Positions 54,233 through 61,231 of a stretch of 64,000 bases of DNA are shown in pieces (position 1 is the first letter of the stretch; every line of letters begins with the position of its first letter). A program made the position numbers and the translations under genes. This DNA comes from Blautia argi (GTDB taxonomy: Bacteria > Bacillota > Clostridia > Lachnospirales > Lachnospiraceae): positions 3,233,976 to 3,297,975 of the forward strand of contig NZ_CP030280.1 of the NCBI RefSeq assembly GCF_003287895.1. The letters run 5' to 3'. The notes under the pieces are model-generated. The model did no database searches, was not told the origin of the DNA, and saw nothing but the letters and a program-made list of their open reading frames with translations.

Positions 54233-56416
54233 TTATTCACATAGAATCAGATGAATCTGTACTGCCTGATAATCGTCTCCCATTACCGGTACAGGATAAC
54301 CGCCGTTCATAAGCGCTGCCCCTGTAAATTTCTTTCCTGTTTCTTCGTCCTGATACCACATATCCGGATTCAGACCTTTTACATACACATTATGCAGCAT
54401 TGGATTTGCCTTTGTATGAAGCACTACCACATTTACCAGGGCTTCCTTTTTGTCTTCTGACACAAATTCCCATGCCACAATCGGGGATTTTCTGCCGTCA
54501 TCGGTCAGGCGGTAATACGCGCCGTTTTGAATTAAATCATAATATTTCTTAAATTCCTCTACCTGCGCTTTTACCATCTGTTTGTCCTCTTCAGACAGTT
54601 TTGTAATGTCCAGTTCGTATCCAAAGGTTCCTGCCATAGCCACTACACCTCTTGTTTTCATAGATACGCTTCTGCCTGTCTGGTGATTTGGACATACAGA
54701 TACATGGGCGCCTACGGTAGAAACCGGGTAAGCAAAGGAAGTACCATACTGAATTTCCAGACGTTCCACTGCATCAGTGTCATCGCTGCACCAAATCTGC
54801 GGGTGATAATACATCATGCCAGCGTCAAATCTGCCGCCTCCGCCACTGCAGCCCTCAAAAAGTACATTTGGAAATCTCTGTGTGATTTTTTCCAGGAAAT
54901 CATACAAGCCCAGAATAAAACGGTGGAACACCTCTCCCTGACGCTCTGCCGGAAGAAGTGCTGACCACACGTCTGTCAGATGACGGTTTGCGTCCCATTT
55001 TACATATTCAATATTGGAACTTTCCAAAATTTCACACATTCTGTCAAAAATATAAGTTCTCACATCTTCTCTTGAAAAATCCAGAACCAGCTGCTGTCTT
55101 CCCCTTGTAGGCGCTCTTCCCGGAATCTTTAAAGCCCAGTCCGGGTGTGCGCGGTATAAATCGCTGTCCTCTGAAATCATTTCCGGCTCAAACCAGATAC
55201 CAAACTTCAGCCCGATTTCATTTACTCCGTCTACCAGGTCTTTCAGTTTTCCGCCCAGTTTTTCTTCATTTACAAACCAGTCCCCAAGACCACTGACGTC
55301 ATCATCTCTCTTGCCAAACCAGCCATCGTCCATAACCAGCATCTCAATTCCCAGTTTTTTTGCTTCTCTGGCAATATCCAGCAGCTTTTCTGTATTAAAT
55401 TTAAAATACGTCGCTTCCCAGTTGTTAATCAGAATCGGACGGCGGGCAGTTTTATACTTGCCTCTGCACACGTTGTAGCGAATGGCTTTATGATAATTTC
55501 TGGACAACTGTCCCATGCCCTCCTGGGAAAAGTTCAAAAGAACCTCTGGCGCAACAAAGGACTCCTGAGGCTGAAGTTCAAAATCAAACTGTGCGTCATG
55601 GATTCCCATGGTCAGACGGGTACAGTCTGCCTGTGTCACCTCTGCTTCTGCCGCAAAATTTCCACTGTACATAAAAGAAGCGCCGTAGCAGTTTCCATGC
55701 TCTTCTCCTGCATCATTATCGCACAGAATCACAAACGGATTGTGCTGATGACTGGAAAATCCTCTTCTGCTTCCCACACTCTGAATTCCATGGTGCAAAG
55801 GAGTACGCTCCATAATTCTCTCCATGGCGTGACGTCCGTAGAAATGCACGAAATCCATATCTTTTTTGTTAAAATCCAGACACATGGAATAAACTCTCAA
55901 AAGATGAATTTTCTCATCACCCTTGTTCACAATTTTGCAGGCTCTTGTAATCATATCCAGATTTTCAAAAACACCGTAATACAGCACAACTTCCAGATTT
56001 TTATACGCGTCCCTCAATACAATTTCCAGAGTTTCTGCCTTTTCATCACCCTGATACATGGCGGGTAAGCCTTCCAGGGCATATTTTCCTTCCTTAATCG
56101 CATGGGAAACATATTTCAAATCCGTCACCTGGCTGCCGTCAGCATATCTTACCCGCAGGCAGTCGTTTCTGAAATCTCCGGTTCCGTAAGAAGGATATTC
56201 CAAAAGCTGCGTGTCCAGAGAATAGCCCTTATTTGTAATTCCGTCCGGATTTCCGGAAAATCCTCTGTCAATCTCCCTTATCAGGTAGGACATATCCATA
56301 TCTCCCACATAGGGGCCATAATAAGTATGAATTAAAAAATCTCTGTCCACCTTCATCTGATATGTTGAATGTTTTGTATGCAGAGAAAATATCTGATTAT
56401 TGTAGAAAATTGCCAT
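54233..56416 (-). CDS. GH36 alpha-galactosidase (second copy)
   Basis: A 727-residue cytoplasmic enzyme. Family motifs: LINNWEATYFKFNTEKLL, MLVMDDGWFGKRDDD, GIWFEPEMIS, nucleophile Asp in YVKWDANRHLTDV (about residue 475), CSGGGGRFDAGM and acid/base Asp in CSDDTDAVERL. It differs from the first copy (33118) in these signature positions (DAN for DMN, CSGGGGR for CSSGGAR). A distinct substrate length or linkage preference is therefore likely. It is in the operon order HAD phosphatase, GH36, GH31 on the minus strand, divergent from the AraC gene at 57411. Confidence 0.94.
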   Translation of the reverse strand: MAIFYNNQIFSLHTKHSTYQMKVDRDFLIHTYYGPYVGDMDMSYLIREIDRGFSGNPDGITNKGYSLDTQLLEYPSYGTGDFRNDCLRVRYADGSQVTDLKYVSHAIKEGKYALEGLPAMYQGDEKAETLEIVLRDAYKNLEVVLYYGVFENLDMITRACKIVNKGDEKIHLLRVYSMCLDFNKKDMDFVHFYGRHAMERIMERTPLHHGIQSVGSRRGFSSHQHNPFVILCDNDAGEEHGNCYGASFMYSGNFAAEAEVTQADCTRLTMGIHDAQFDFELQPQESFVAPEVLLNFSQEGMGQLSRNYHKAIRYNVCRGKYKTARRPILINNWEATYFKFNTEKLLDIAREAKKLGIEMLVMDDGWFGKRDDDVSGLGDWFVNEEKLGGKLKDLVDGVNEIGLKFGIWFEPEMISEDSDLYRAHPDWALKIPGRAPTRGRQQLVLDFSREDVRTYIFDRMCEILESSNIEYVKWDANRHLTDVWSALLPAERQGEVFHRFILGLYDFLEKITQRFPNVLFEGCSGGGGRFDAGMMYYHPQIWCSDDTDAVERLEIQYGTSFAYPVSTVGAHVSVCPNHQTGRSVSMKTRGVVAMAGTFGYELDITKLSEEDKQMVKAQVEEFKKYYDLIQNGAYYRLTDDGRKSPIVAWEFVSEDKKEALVNVVVLHTKANPMLHNVYVKGLNPDMWYQDEETGKKFTGAALMNGGYPVPVMGDDYQAVQIHLILCE

Positions 56417-56432
56417 TTTTCTGCCTCCCTTT

Positions 56433-57227
56433 CTAAATCAGGTCAAAATGTTTCATTGCCCTGTAAATTCCGTCTTCCTGTATACTTGTTGTTACATAAG
56501 AACAGATTTGTTTCACTGCTTCCTGTGCATTCCCCATGGCAATGCTGTTTGGTACTGCTTCTAACATTGCTCTGTCATTTTCGCTGTCCCCAAACACGTA
56601 ACAGTCTTCCTTTGATTTTCCCAGATAGTCACAGATAAACTGAATCCCCGTTGCCTTTGAATAATCCTTCTGCACAATTTCATACATACCATGCAGTCTG
56701 TCAATGCAAAAAAAGTATTGTGACAGATACTTTAACAGCGCTTCCTTTTTCTCTCCTTCTTCCAGAAACAGAAGAAGCTTGTCATATACCTTTGTTTCAC
56801 TGCCCAGCACGTCCTCAATATCTCCGCTTTCCACATGAAAAGTGTCCCTTGCCGTCTGCTCCCATTTGGCAGCCTCCGGCATTTTCCAATCCATATAAAC
56901 TGCATCAGAGGCCTCATAAAAGACAGGAACATGATACATTCTTACCGTTTCTGCCACTTCCCGGCACAGCTTATTGGAAAGTCTTGCTGCCAAAAGCTCC
57001 TTTTCTCTGAAAAAGATATGAGTTCCGCAGCCGCAGACATACCCGTCAAAATTCAGATGCAAAATCCTTTCCGGCAGACTTTTCCATGTTCGTCCTGTAT
57101 TTATAAACAGGAAATGTCCCTGCTCCCTTGCCTGCATAAGAGCTTTCTTTGTACTTTCCGGCATTGTCCCGTCTTCTTCTGTAATCAGCGTTCCGTCTAT
57201 ATCAAAAAACAACAGCTTTTCTTTCAT
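56433..57227 (-). CDS. Cof-type HAD-superfamily phosphatase
   Basis: A 264-residue HAD IIB protein. Motif I is FFDIDGTLITEEDG, motif II is FINTGRTWKSL, and motifs III/IV include the Lys in KATGIQFICDYLG and VFGDSENDRAMLEAV. The C2 cap lies between about residues 85 and 185. Members dephosphorylate sugar phosphates or flavin/pyridoxal phosphates. It is the first gene of the GH36/GH31 operon, so a phosphosugar from this pathway is plausible. The start has a weak GGAGAC-type site upstream (GGAGACC). Confidence 0.88.
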   Translation of the reverse strand: MKEKLLFFDIDGTLITEEDGTMPESTKKALMQAREQGHFLFINTGRTWKSLPERILHLNFDGYVCGCGTHIFFREKELLAARLSNKLCREVAETVRMYHVPVFYEASDAVYMDWKMPEAAKWEQTARDTFHVESGDIEDVLGSETKVYDKLLLFLEEGEKKEALLKYLSQYFFCIDRLHGMYEIVQKDYSKATGIQFICDYLGKSKEDCYVFGDSENDRAMLEAVPNSIAMGNAQEAVKQICSYVTTSIQEDGIYRAMKHFDLI

Positions 57228-57311
57228 CTATCTGGTCTCCTTTTCGGTATTTTTGTTTCCATTATAGACCTCTTTCAAAAAAACCGTCAATGCGTAAAAG
57301 GATTTCTATCA

Positions 57312-57340
57312 TTGCTGTTCTTTGTTCTTTATTATATAAT
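57312..57340 (+). promoter_or_regulatory. Promoter of the AraC gene at 57411
   Basis: TTGCTG (57312-57317) and TATAAT (57335-57340) are 17 bp apart. Downstream, ATGCAA (about 57359) and TTGCAT (about 57391) form an inverted repeat flanking the leader, a possible autoregulatory site. Confidence 0.6.
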
Positions 57341-57410
57341 TTCAAAGAAACAGTTACTATGCAATTTTGTATATAAAAGTTGTTAATTTGTTGCATAAAG
57401 GAGTTTTCAT

Positions 57411-58220
57411 ATGGAATATGAGAAAAGCACAGAACAGGATTTTCTGTCTGTTTATTTTTGCGGTAAAGAAGACTGCGACCCCTGCCATTCCTTCGGCCCT
57501 GCCATACGCCCTCATTATCTGCTGCATGTGGTTTTAGACGGCAAAGGCTTTTATCGAAAAAACGGAATCACGCATACCCTTCATAAAGGAGATGCCTTTC
57601 TCATTCCGCCTATGGAATCCACTTATTATGAAGCAGACCGGGAACGCCCCTGGAGCTATGCCTGGGTAGGCTTTGACGGCAAAAACTGCAATCACATTTT
57701 GGCTGAAACCGTATTTGCAGATTCTTTTGTCTTCCGAAGCACCTCTAAAGAAACAACCCGGCGTCTTTGCGATTCTATAGAACTTTTGCTGCAGTCTTTT
57801 CAAAGTCCTGATAAAAACCAACTTCGGCTCACAGGCAACTTTTTGCTTCTCCTGTCCTGCATGCAGAATCCTTCTGACAAAAAGCGGGAAGAGGTAACAC
57901 ATCAATACCTGCAAAGAGCCAGGGAATATATTGACAACAATTATTCCTATGACATTAAGGTTTCCGACATTGCCTGCCATGTGGGCATTGACCGTACTTA
58001 TCTGTATAAAATCTTTATGGAGGCTGAACAAATCTCCCCCAAACAATATCTGATGCGCCACCGAATACGGATTGCCACACAGATGCTCTGTTCCTCTTCC
58101 TATACCATCACAGAAATCGCCTTTTCCTGCGGGTTTAAAGATTCTTCTTCCTTTTGTAACCACTTTAAAAAGCAGACAGGATTTTCTCCCCGCAAGTTCC
58201 GACAGGCATTTCTGAGTTAA
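57411..58220 (+). CDS. AraC-family sugar-responsive regulator
   Basis: A 269-residue regulator with AAAGGAG before the ATG. The sensor half contains VYFCGKEDCDPCHSFGP and LLHVVLDGKGFY, and the output half has VSDIACHVGIDRTYLYKIFM and ITEIAFSCGFKDSSSFCNHFK, ending in GFSPRKFRQAF. It is the shortest of the three related AraC proteins in the window, lacking an N-terminal extension. It is divergent from the HAD-GH36-GH31 operon and presumably its activator. Confidence 0.92.
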   Translation: MEYEKSTEQDFLSVYFCGKEDCDPCHSFGPAIRPHYLLHVVLDGKGFYRKNGITHTLHKGDAFLIPPMESTYYEADRERPWSYAWVGFDGKNCNHILAETVFADSFVFRSTSKETTRRLCDSIELLLQSFQSPDKNQLRLTGNFLLLLSCMQNPSDKKREEVTHQYLQRAREYIDNNYSYDIKVSDIACHVGIDRTYLYKIFMEAEQISPKQYLMRHRIRIATQMLCSSSYTITEIAFSCGFKDSSSFCNHFKKQTGFSPRKFRQAFLS

Positions 58221-58230
58221 ATAGATAAAA

Positions 58231-58276
58231 AAGGAGCTTCCCTAAATCCACATTCCGATTTTCAGGAAGACTCCTT
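58231..58276 (-). terminator. Intrinsic terminator of the hemolysin III gene
   Basis: AAGGAG plus TTCC (58231-58241) pairs with GGAA plus CTCCTT (58265-58276). On the minus strand the stem ends in CTCCTTTTTTATC. Confidence 0.75.
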
Positions 58277-58296
58277 ATCCACATTTTTATTTCATT

Positions 58297-58983
58297 TTAC
58301 ACATGCATGGGCATAACAAAAAAATACATTACAATAAAATGGCAAACACTTCCTCCCATGACAAACAAATGAAAAATTTCATGGGAGCCAAAATTTTTAT
58401 GTCTGGAATTAAAAATCGGCAACTTCAGCGCGTAAATAATTCCGCCCACTGTATAAATCACGCCTCCTGCCAAAAGCCAGGCAAAACCGGCCGGCGCTAA
58501 AGAGTGTACAATCGGAACAAAGGCAAAAACGCAAAGCCAGCCCATTCCAATATAAATAACAGAAGAAAACCACTTCGGACAAGTAATCCAGAACGCTTTT
58601 ATCAAAATTCCGATAATCGCCACAATCCACACAGCCGCGCAGAGAAGAATCCCTGTTTTTCCCTGCAGAACAATCAGACATACCGGCGTATAGCTTCCTG
58701 CAATTAAAATAAAAATCATCATGTGGTCTATCTTTCGCAGTCTTCTGTTCACCTTTTCCGTGGAATCTACGGTATGGTAAATCGTGCTTGCCGCATAAAG
58801 CAGTATCATACTTAAAATAAAGATACTCATAGCAATGATGTGAATCTTATCCGGCTCTCTCGCTGCCTTTATAAGCAGGGGAAGCCCTGCCAGAATCGCC
58901 ATAACGCACCCGATAAAATGTGTAATCGCGCTTCCCGGGTCTTTGATTTTAAATTGTCTTTTCTGCTTTGTATCGTTCCTCAT
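58297..58983 (-). CDS. Hemolysin III/PAQR-family membrane protein
   Basis: A 228-residue protein with seven predicted membrane helices. Start 58983 (MRNDTKQKRQF) is preferred, with AGGAG eight bases upstream. PAQR zinc-site motifs are present: Ser/His in the first conserved region (GSAITHFIGCVMAILAGL), YAASTIYHTVDS with His and Asp, and a C-terminal GSHEIFHLFVMGGSVCHFIVMYF with two His. The family is named for Bacillus cereus hemolysin III, but the cytolytic role is doubtful in most bacteria. Lipid or membrane homeostasis is usually assumed. Monocistronic. Confidence 0.92.
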   Translation of the reverse strand: MRNDTKQKRQFKIKDPGSAITHFIGCVMAILAGLPLLIKAAREPDKIHIIAMSIFILSMILLYAASTIYHTVDSTEKVNRRLRKIDHMMIFILIAGSYTPVCLIVLQGKTGILLCAAVWIVAIIGILIKAFWITCPKWFSSVIYIGMGWLCVFAFVPIVHSLAPAGFAWLLAGGVIYTVGGIIYALKLPIFNSRHKNFGSHEIFHLFVMGGSVCHFIVMYFFVMPMHV

Positions 58984-59090
58984 GCTCACCACTCCTGTTC
59001 TTTTTTGCACATCTTATTTCTATATTATTTTATCCCGCTCTGTGCTTATCCTGTTTCTGTTTTATACTTGGTTTCTTTTATTTTATGACG

Positions 59091-59105
59091 TAGTTTTAAA
59101 AACTA
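59091..59105. promoter_or_regulatory. 15-bp palindrome upstream of hemolysin III gene
   Basis: TAGTTTT-A-AAAACTA is a perfect inverted repeat about 110 bp upstream of the hemolysin III start. It may be an operator. No regulator assigned. Confidence 0.35.
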
Positions 59106-59218
59106 TGTATCGATATTTAGTATACTACACCTTTTTTTCTTAAAATGCAAGAGCAAATATTTTGAACATAAAACTTTTTTGCATTTTGAAAAACAAAAAA
59201 AATTTTTTCATTTTATAC

Positions 59219-59270
59219 TTGACTATTTTGGTTAAGTATGTTAAATTAATTACAGTAACAATTACTATTA
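59219..59270 (+). promoter_or_regulatory. Promoter and PerR/Fur-type box of the regulator gene
   Basis: TTGACT (59219-59224), a 17-bp spacer and TAAATT (59242-59247) are followed by a Fur-family-like box at 59250-59270 whose right half ATTACTATTA is identical to that before the rubrerythrin gene. The placement over the start site implies autorepression. Confidence 0.7.
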
Positions 59271-59307
59271 TTAATCCGTCGGTTCCAACTGACAGAAAGG
59301 AGAATAT

Positions 59308-59736
59308 ATGGCTGCTTTAAAATACAGCCGGCAGCGGGAATGTATCCGGGAATTTGTCCTGAACTGTCAGGAGCACCCTACAGCAGATACCGTATATGCA
59401 GAGATTAAAAAAGAATTTCCAAATATAAGCCTTGGCACAGTATACCGTAATCTTTCTCTCTTAGTAGAACTTGGCGAGATTGCAAAGATTTCTACCGGTG
59501 ACGGTCCGGATCGCTTTGACTGCAATACAAAGCCCCACAGCCACTTTATCTGCACAGATTGTCACTGTATTCAGGACGTTGAACTGTCTGATATCGACTG
59601 TATAAAAGATTTGGCCGCCCCTAATTTTGACGGAACAATCCTTGCTCATACCACTACTTTCTATGGTGTCTGCAAGCATTGTGCAGAGATAAAAAATTCA
59701 AAAAAAGTAGTTGACAAATTTACTCAAGTATGCTAG
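59308..59736 (+). CDS. Fur-family regulator, PerR type
   Basis: A 142-residue regulator with GAAAGGAG before the ATG. The N-terminal winged helix contains HPTADTVYAEIKKEFPNISLGTVYRNL, with the His of the PerR metal site. The C-terminal part has RFDCNTKPHSHFICTDC with the metal-binding Asp and His residues, and two zinc CxxC pairs (CTDC, CKHC). PerR senses peroxide by iron-catalysed histidine oxidation and represses oxidative-stress genes. Shared operator boxes before this gene and the rubrerythrin gene support autoregulation and control of that neighbour. PerR rather than Fur is inferred from this context and the Asp/His pattern. Confidence 0.88.
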   Translation: MAALKYSRQRECIREFVLNCQEHPTADTVYAEIKKEFPNISLGTVYRNLSLLVELGEIAKISTGDGPDRFDCNTKPHSHFICTDCHCIQDVELSDIDCIKDLAAPNFDGTILAHTTTFYGVCKHCAEIKNSKKVVDKFTQVC

Positions 59737-59761
59737 ATTATAATAGTAATCATTACTATTA
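59711..59761 (+). promoter_or_regulatory. Promoter and operator of the rubrerythrin gene
   Basis: TTGACA (59711-59716), 17 bp, TAGATT (59734-59739), then a perfect palindrome at 59741-59761: TAATAGTAAT, one C, ATTACTATTA. It overlaps the expected start of transcription and begins inside the end of the regulator's own downstream region. Confidence 0.78.
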
Positions 59762-59831
59762 TCAATTCAAAGAAACCTGGCATAAGCCAGATTTAATACC
59801 AAAATTTTTATAAGAAAAGGAGATTATTATT

Positions 59832-60374
59832 ATGAAAAAATTTGTATGCAGCGTATGTGGTTATGTTTATGAAGGTGAAGCAGCTCCGGAAAAATGTCCA
59901 GTTTGTGGCGTAGGCGCTGAAAAATTTGTAGAACAGTCTGCTGAAAGAAGCTGGGCTGCAGAACACGTTGTAGGTGTTGCTCAGGGCGTTAGCGAAGACA
60001 TCTTAGCTGATTTAAGAGCAAACTTTGAAGGTGAATGTTCAGAAGTTGGTATGTACCTGGCTATGGCAAGAGTTGCTCACAGAGAAGGATATCCTGAAAT
60101 CGGTTTATACTGGGAAAAAGCTGCTTACGAAGAAGCAGAACATGCTGCTAAATTTGCTGAATTATTAGGCGAAGTCGTTACAGACAGCACAAAGAAAAAC
60201 CTGGAAATGCGTGTAGAAGCAGAAAACGGTGCTACAGCTGGTAAATTTGACCTGGCTAAACGTGCAAAAGCTGCTAACTTAGACGCTATCCATGACACAG
60301 TTCATGAAATGGCTAGAGATGAAGCTCGTCACGGAAAAGCATTTGAAGGTCTGTTAAAGAGATACTTCGGCTAA
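59832..60374 (+). CDS. Reverse rubrerythrin (NADH peroxidase component)
   Basis: A 180-residue protein. An N-terminal rubredoxin-like Fe(Cys)4 site ([20 protein letters not shown]) is followed by a ferritin-like four-helix diiron domain with the ligand motifs [28 protein letters not shown] and [16 protein letters not shown]. Domain order is rubredoxin first, as in reverse rubrerythrin of clostridia, which reduces H2O2 and protects anaerobes during air exposure. AGGAGAT precedes the ATG. Codon use (GAA, GCT, GCA, GTT) is more biased than in neighbours, suggesting high expression. It is repressed through the palindrome at 59741-59761, probably by the PerR-type regulator upstream. Confidence 0.93.
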   Translation: MKKFVCSVCGYVYEGEAAPEKCPVCGVGAEKFVEQSAERSWAAEHVVGVAQGVSEDILADLRANFEGECSEVGMYLAMARVAHREGYPEIGLYWEKAAYEEAEHAAKFAELLGEVVTDSTKKNLEMRVEAENGATAGKFDLAKRAKAANLDAIHDTVHEMARDEARHGKAFEGLLKRYFG

Positions 60375-60403
60375 TTCGAAAGCTTCTAAAAGGAAGATAT
60401 ACA

Positions 60404-60431
60404 AGAGGCATCGAAAATGTTCGGTGCCTCT
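60404..60431 (+). terminator. Terminator of the rubrerythrin gene
   Basis: AGAGGCATCG (60404-60413) pairs with CGGTGCCTCT (60422-60431), with one G-T pair, and is followed by ATTTCTCT. Confidence 0.75.
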
Positions 60432-60440
60432 ATTTCTCTA

Positions 60441-60469
60441 TTGAACACTCTAAACAATCGTGTTATATT
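60441..60469 (+). promoter_or_regulatory. Promoter of the antitoxin RNA
   Basis: TTGAAC (60441-60446), exactly 17 bp, TATATT (60464-60469). The predicted start is about 60476. No reading frame follows. Confidence 0.7.
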
Positions 60470-60475
60470 ATAGAT

Positions 60476-60577
60476 GTAAAGAGAACAACCGCCCACAAGA
60501 TGGGTTGACCAACTAGTAATGTACATAGAAAATGCCACCCTAAACCGGTCAAAGTTTATGAGGGTGGTTTTTCTATG
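60476..60577 (+). ncRNA. Type I antitoxin RNA (predicted)
   Basis: A roughly 100-nt RNA would run from the promoter at 60441-60469 to the hairpin at 60535-60567. It is convergent with the toxin message and overlaps its 3' end. Its GCCACCC segment could also pair with the toxin's GGGGGTGG ribosome site. No protein is encoded. Prediction rests on promoter, terminator and layout shared with known holin-like toxin loci. Confidence 0.65.
60524..60577. terminator. Shared bidirectional terminator of toxin and antitoxin RNAs
   Basis: CCACCCT (60535-60541) and AGGGTGG (60561-60567) form the core. The outer arms CATAGAAAA (60524-60532) and TTTTCTATG (60569-60577) extend it and supply T-runs on both strands. 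Confidence 0.82.
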
Positions 60578-60587
60578 CTTTAAATCA

Positions 60588-60674
60588 TCAGTGACAAATC
60601 AAGTAAATGAATGTCAGCAGTGACAAAATGAACATTCCAAAAGACATTAAATCTTTAAAATCAAAATGTTTCAT
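60588..60674 (-). CDS. Small hydrophobic holin-like toxin of a type I toxin-antitoxin system
   Basis: A 28-residue peptide: a charged start (MKHFDFKDLMSFG) followed by one membrane helix (MFILSLLTFIYLICH). The layout, with a Ser-Phe-Gly-Met-Phe-Ile-Leu core and no other domain, matches the putative holin-like toxins of Firmicutes (TxpA/BsrG/Fst-like). These insert in the membrane and stop growth unless an antisense RNA silences them. The start ATG at 60674 has GGGGGTGG just upstream. An in-frame ATG at 60689 would add five residues but has no ribosome site. It is too short for routine gene calling. Promoter, terminator and antitoxin RNA are all recognisable around it. Confidence 0.75.
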   Translation of the reverse strand: MKHFDFKDLMSFGMFILSLLTFIYLICH

Positions 60675-60749
60675 CAGCACCACCCCCATTCTATGTAAAA
60701 TAAAATGAAGGTCAAGCCACCCTGTAACACGGTTGTTCCCTAAACTGGT

Positions 60750-60778
60750 ATTCTACCATGTTTGAACACCTCTGACAA
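60750..60778 (-). promoter_or_regulatory. Promoter of the toxin mRNA
   Basis: On the minus strand TTGTCA (60778-60773), exactly 17 bp, TAGAAT (60755-60750). The message would begin near 60743, leaving a leader of about 70 nt before the toxin ATG. Confidence 0.7.
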
Positions 60779-60843
60779 CGCATATAATGCTCGTAGATAT
60801 ACGCGCTAAAAAAGCACTCATTTTCATCTTTCACCCTATACGC

Positions 60844-60872
60844 AAAAAGTCCCTCGCCTCACGGCGAAGGAC
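60844..60872 (-). terminator. Terminator of the enoate reductase-like gene
   Basis: On the minus strand GTCCTTCGCC, loop GTGA, GGCGAGGGAC, then TTTTT. The stem is complete with one G-T pair, about 55 bp after the stop codon. Confidence 0.88.
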
Positions 60873-60928
60873 AAAACTTTCGACCCGACCATTTCTATAC
60901 CGCATATCGGTCAGCGGTAATTTTCCTC

Positions 60929-61231
60929 TTAAATTGTCACGCCCGCACAATATCCGGTACGCATGGCTTCCTGTATCTTAGATGCCTTTCTGCAATCCCC
61001 TACAAAAATAACCTCTTCTGCCAGTTCATGCCATTTTTCATAATGAGGAAGGGTTCCCCGCATACCTGCCGCTATCAGCACGGTATCTGCTTCCAGAAGT
61101 TTTTCTGTGCCGTCTTTATCTGTTATGCGAACCCCGTTTTCTTCGATTCCCAGCACCTTTGCAGAGCAATAAGAATCCACTGCATCTTCCAGTTTCTCAA
61201 GCAAAATGCCGCCAGTGAATATAAGGCGCAT
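60929..61231 (-). pseudogene. Enoate reductase-like flavoprotein, 3' part of frameshifted gene
   Basis: About 90 homologous C-terminal residues of the FAD/NAD-binding domain: LLEKLEDAVDSYCSAKVLGI, EADTVLIAAGMRG, VIFVGDCRKASKIQEAMRTGY. The last is the usual family ending that contacts FAD. The frame joins the upstream part (61197-62888) if one A is removed from the AAAA run at 61203-61206 (WRH then LLEKLEDAV). An ATG at 61231 lies in this frame but would start with non-homologous residues and has no good ribosome site. The gene's terminator follows at 60844-60872. Confidence 0.85.

Larger units (their letters stand above)
58984..59307. other. Divergent intergenic region with several inverted repeats
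   Basis: About 325 bp. It holds TAGTTTT-A-AAAACTA (59091-59105), AAAATGCAA/TTGCATTTT (59142-59150 and 59179-59187) and the promoter and operator of the Fur/PerR-type gene (59219-59270). No gene was seen. Confidence 0.6.

Noticed and set aside
59142..59187. Inverted repeat AAAATGCAA/TTGCATTTT as a terminator for an unseen RNA
   Set aside because: The 28-nt loop and AT-rich low-complexity context make it likely to be chance; no promoter for an RNA was found.
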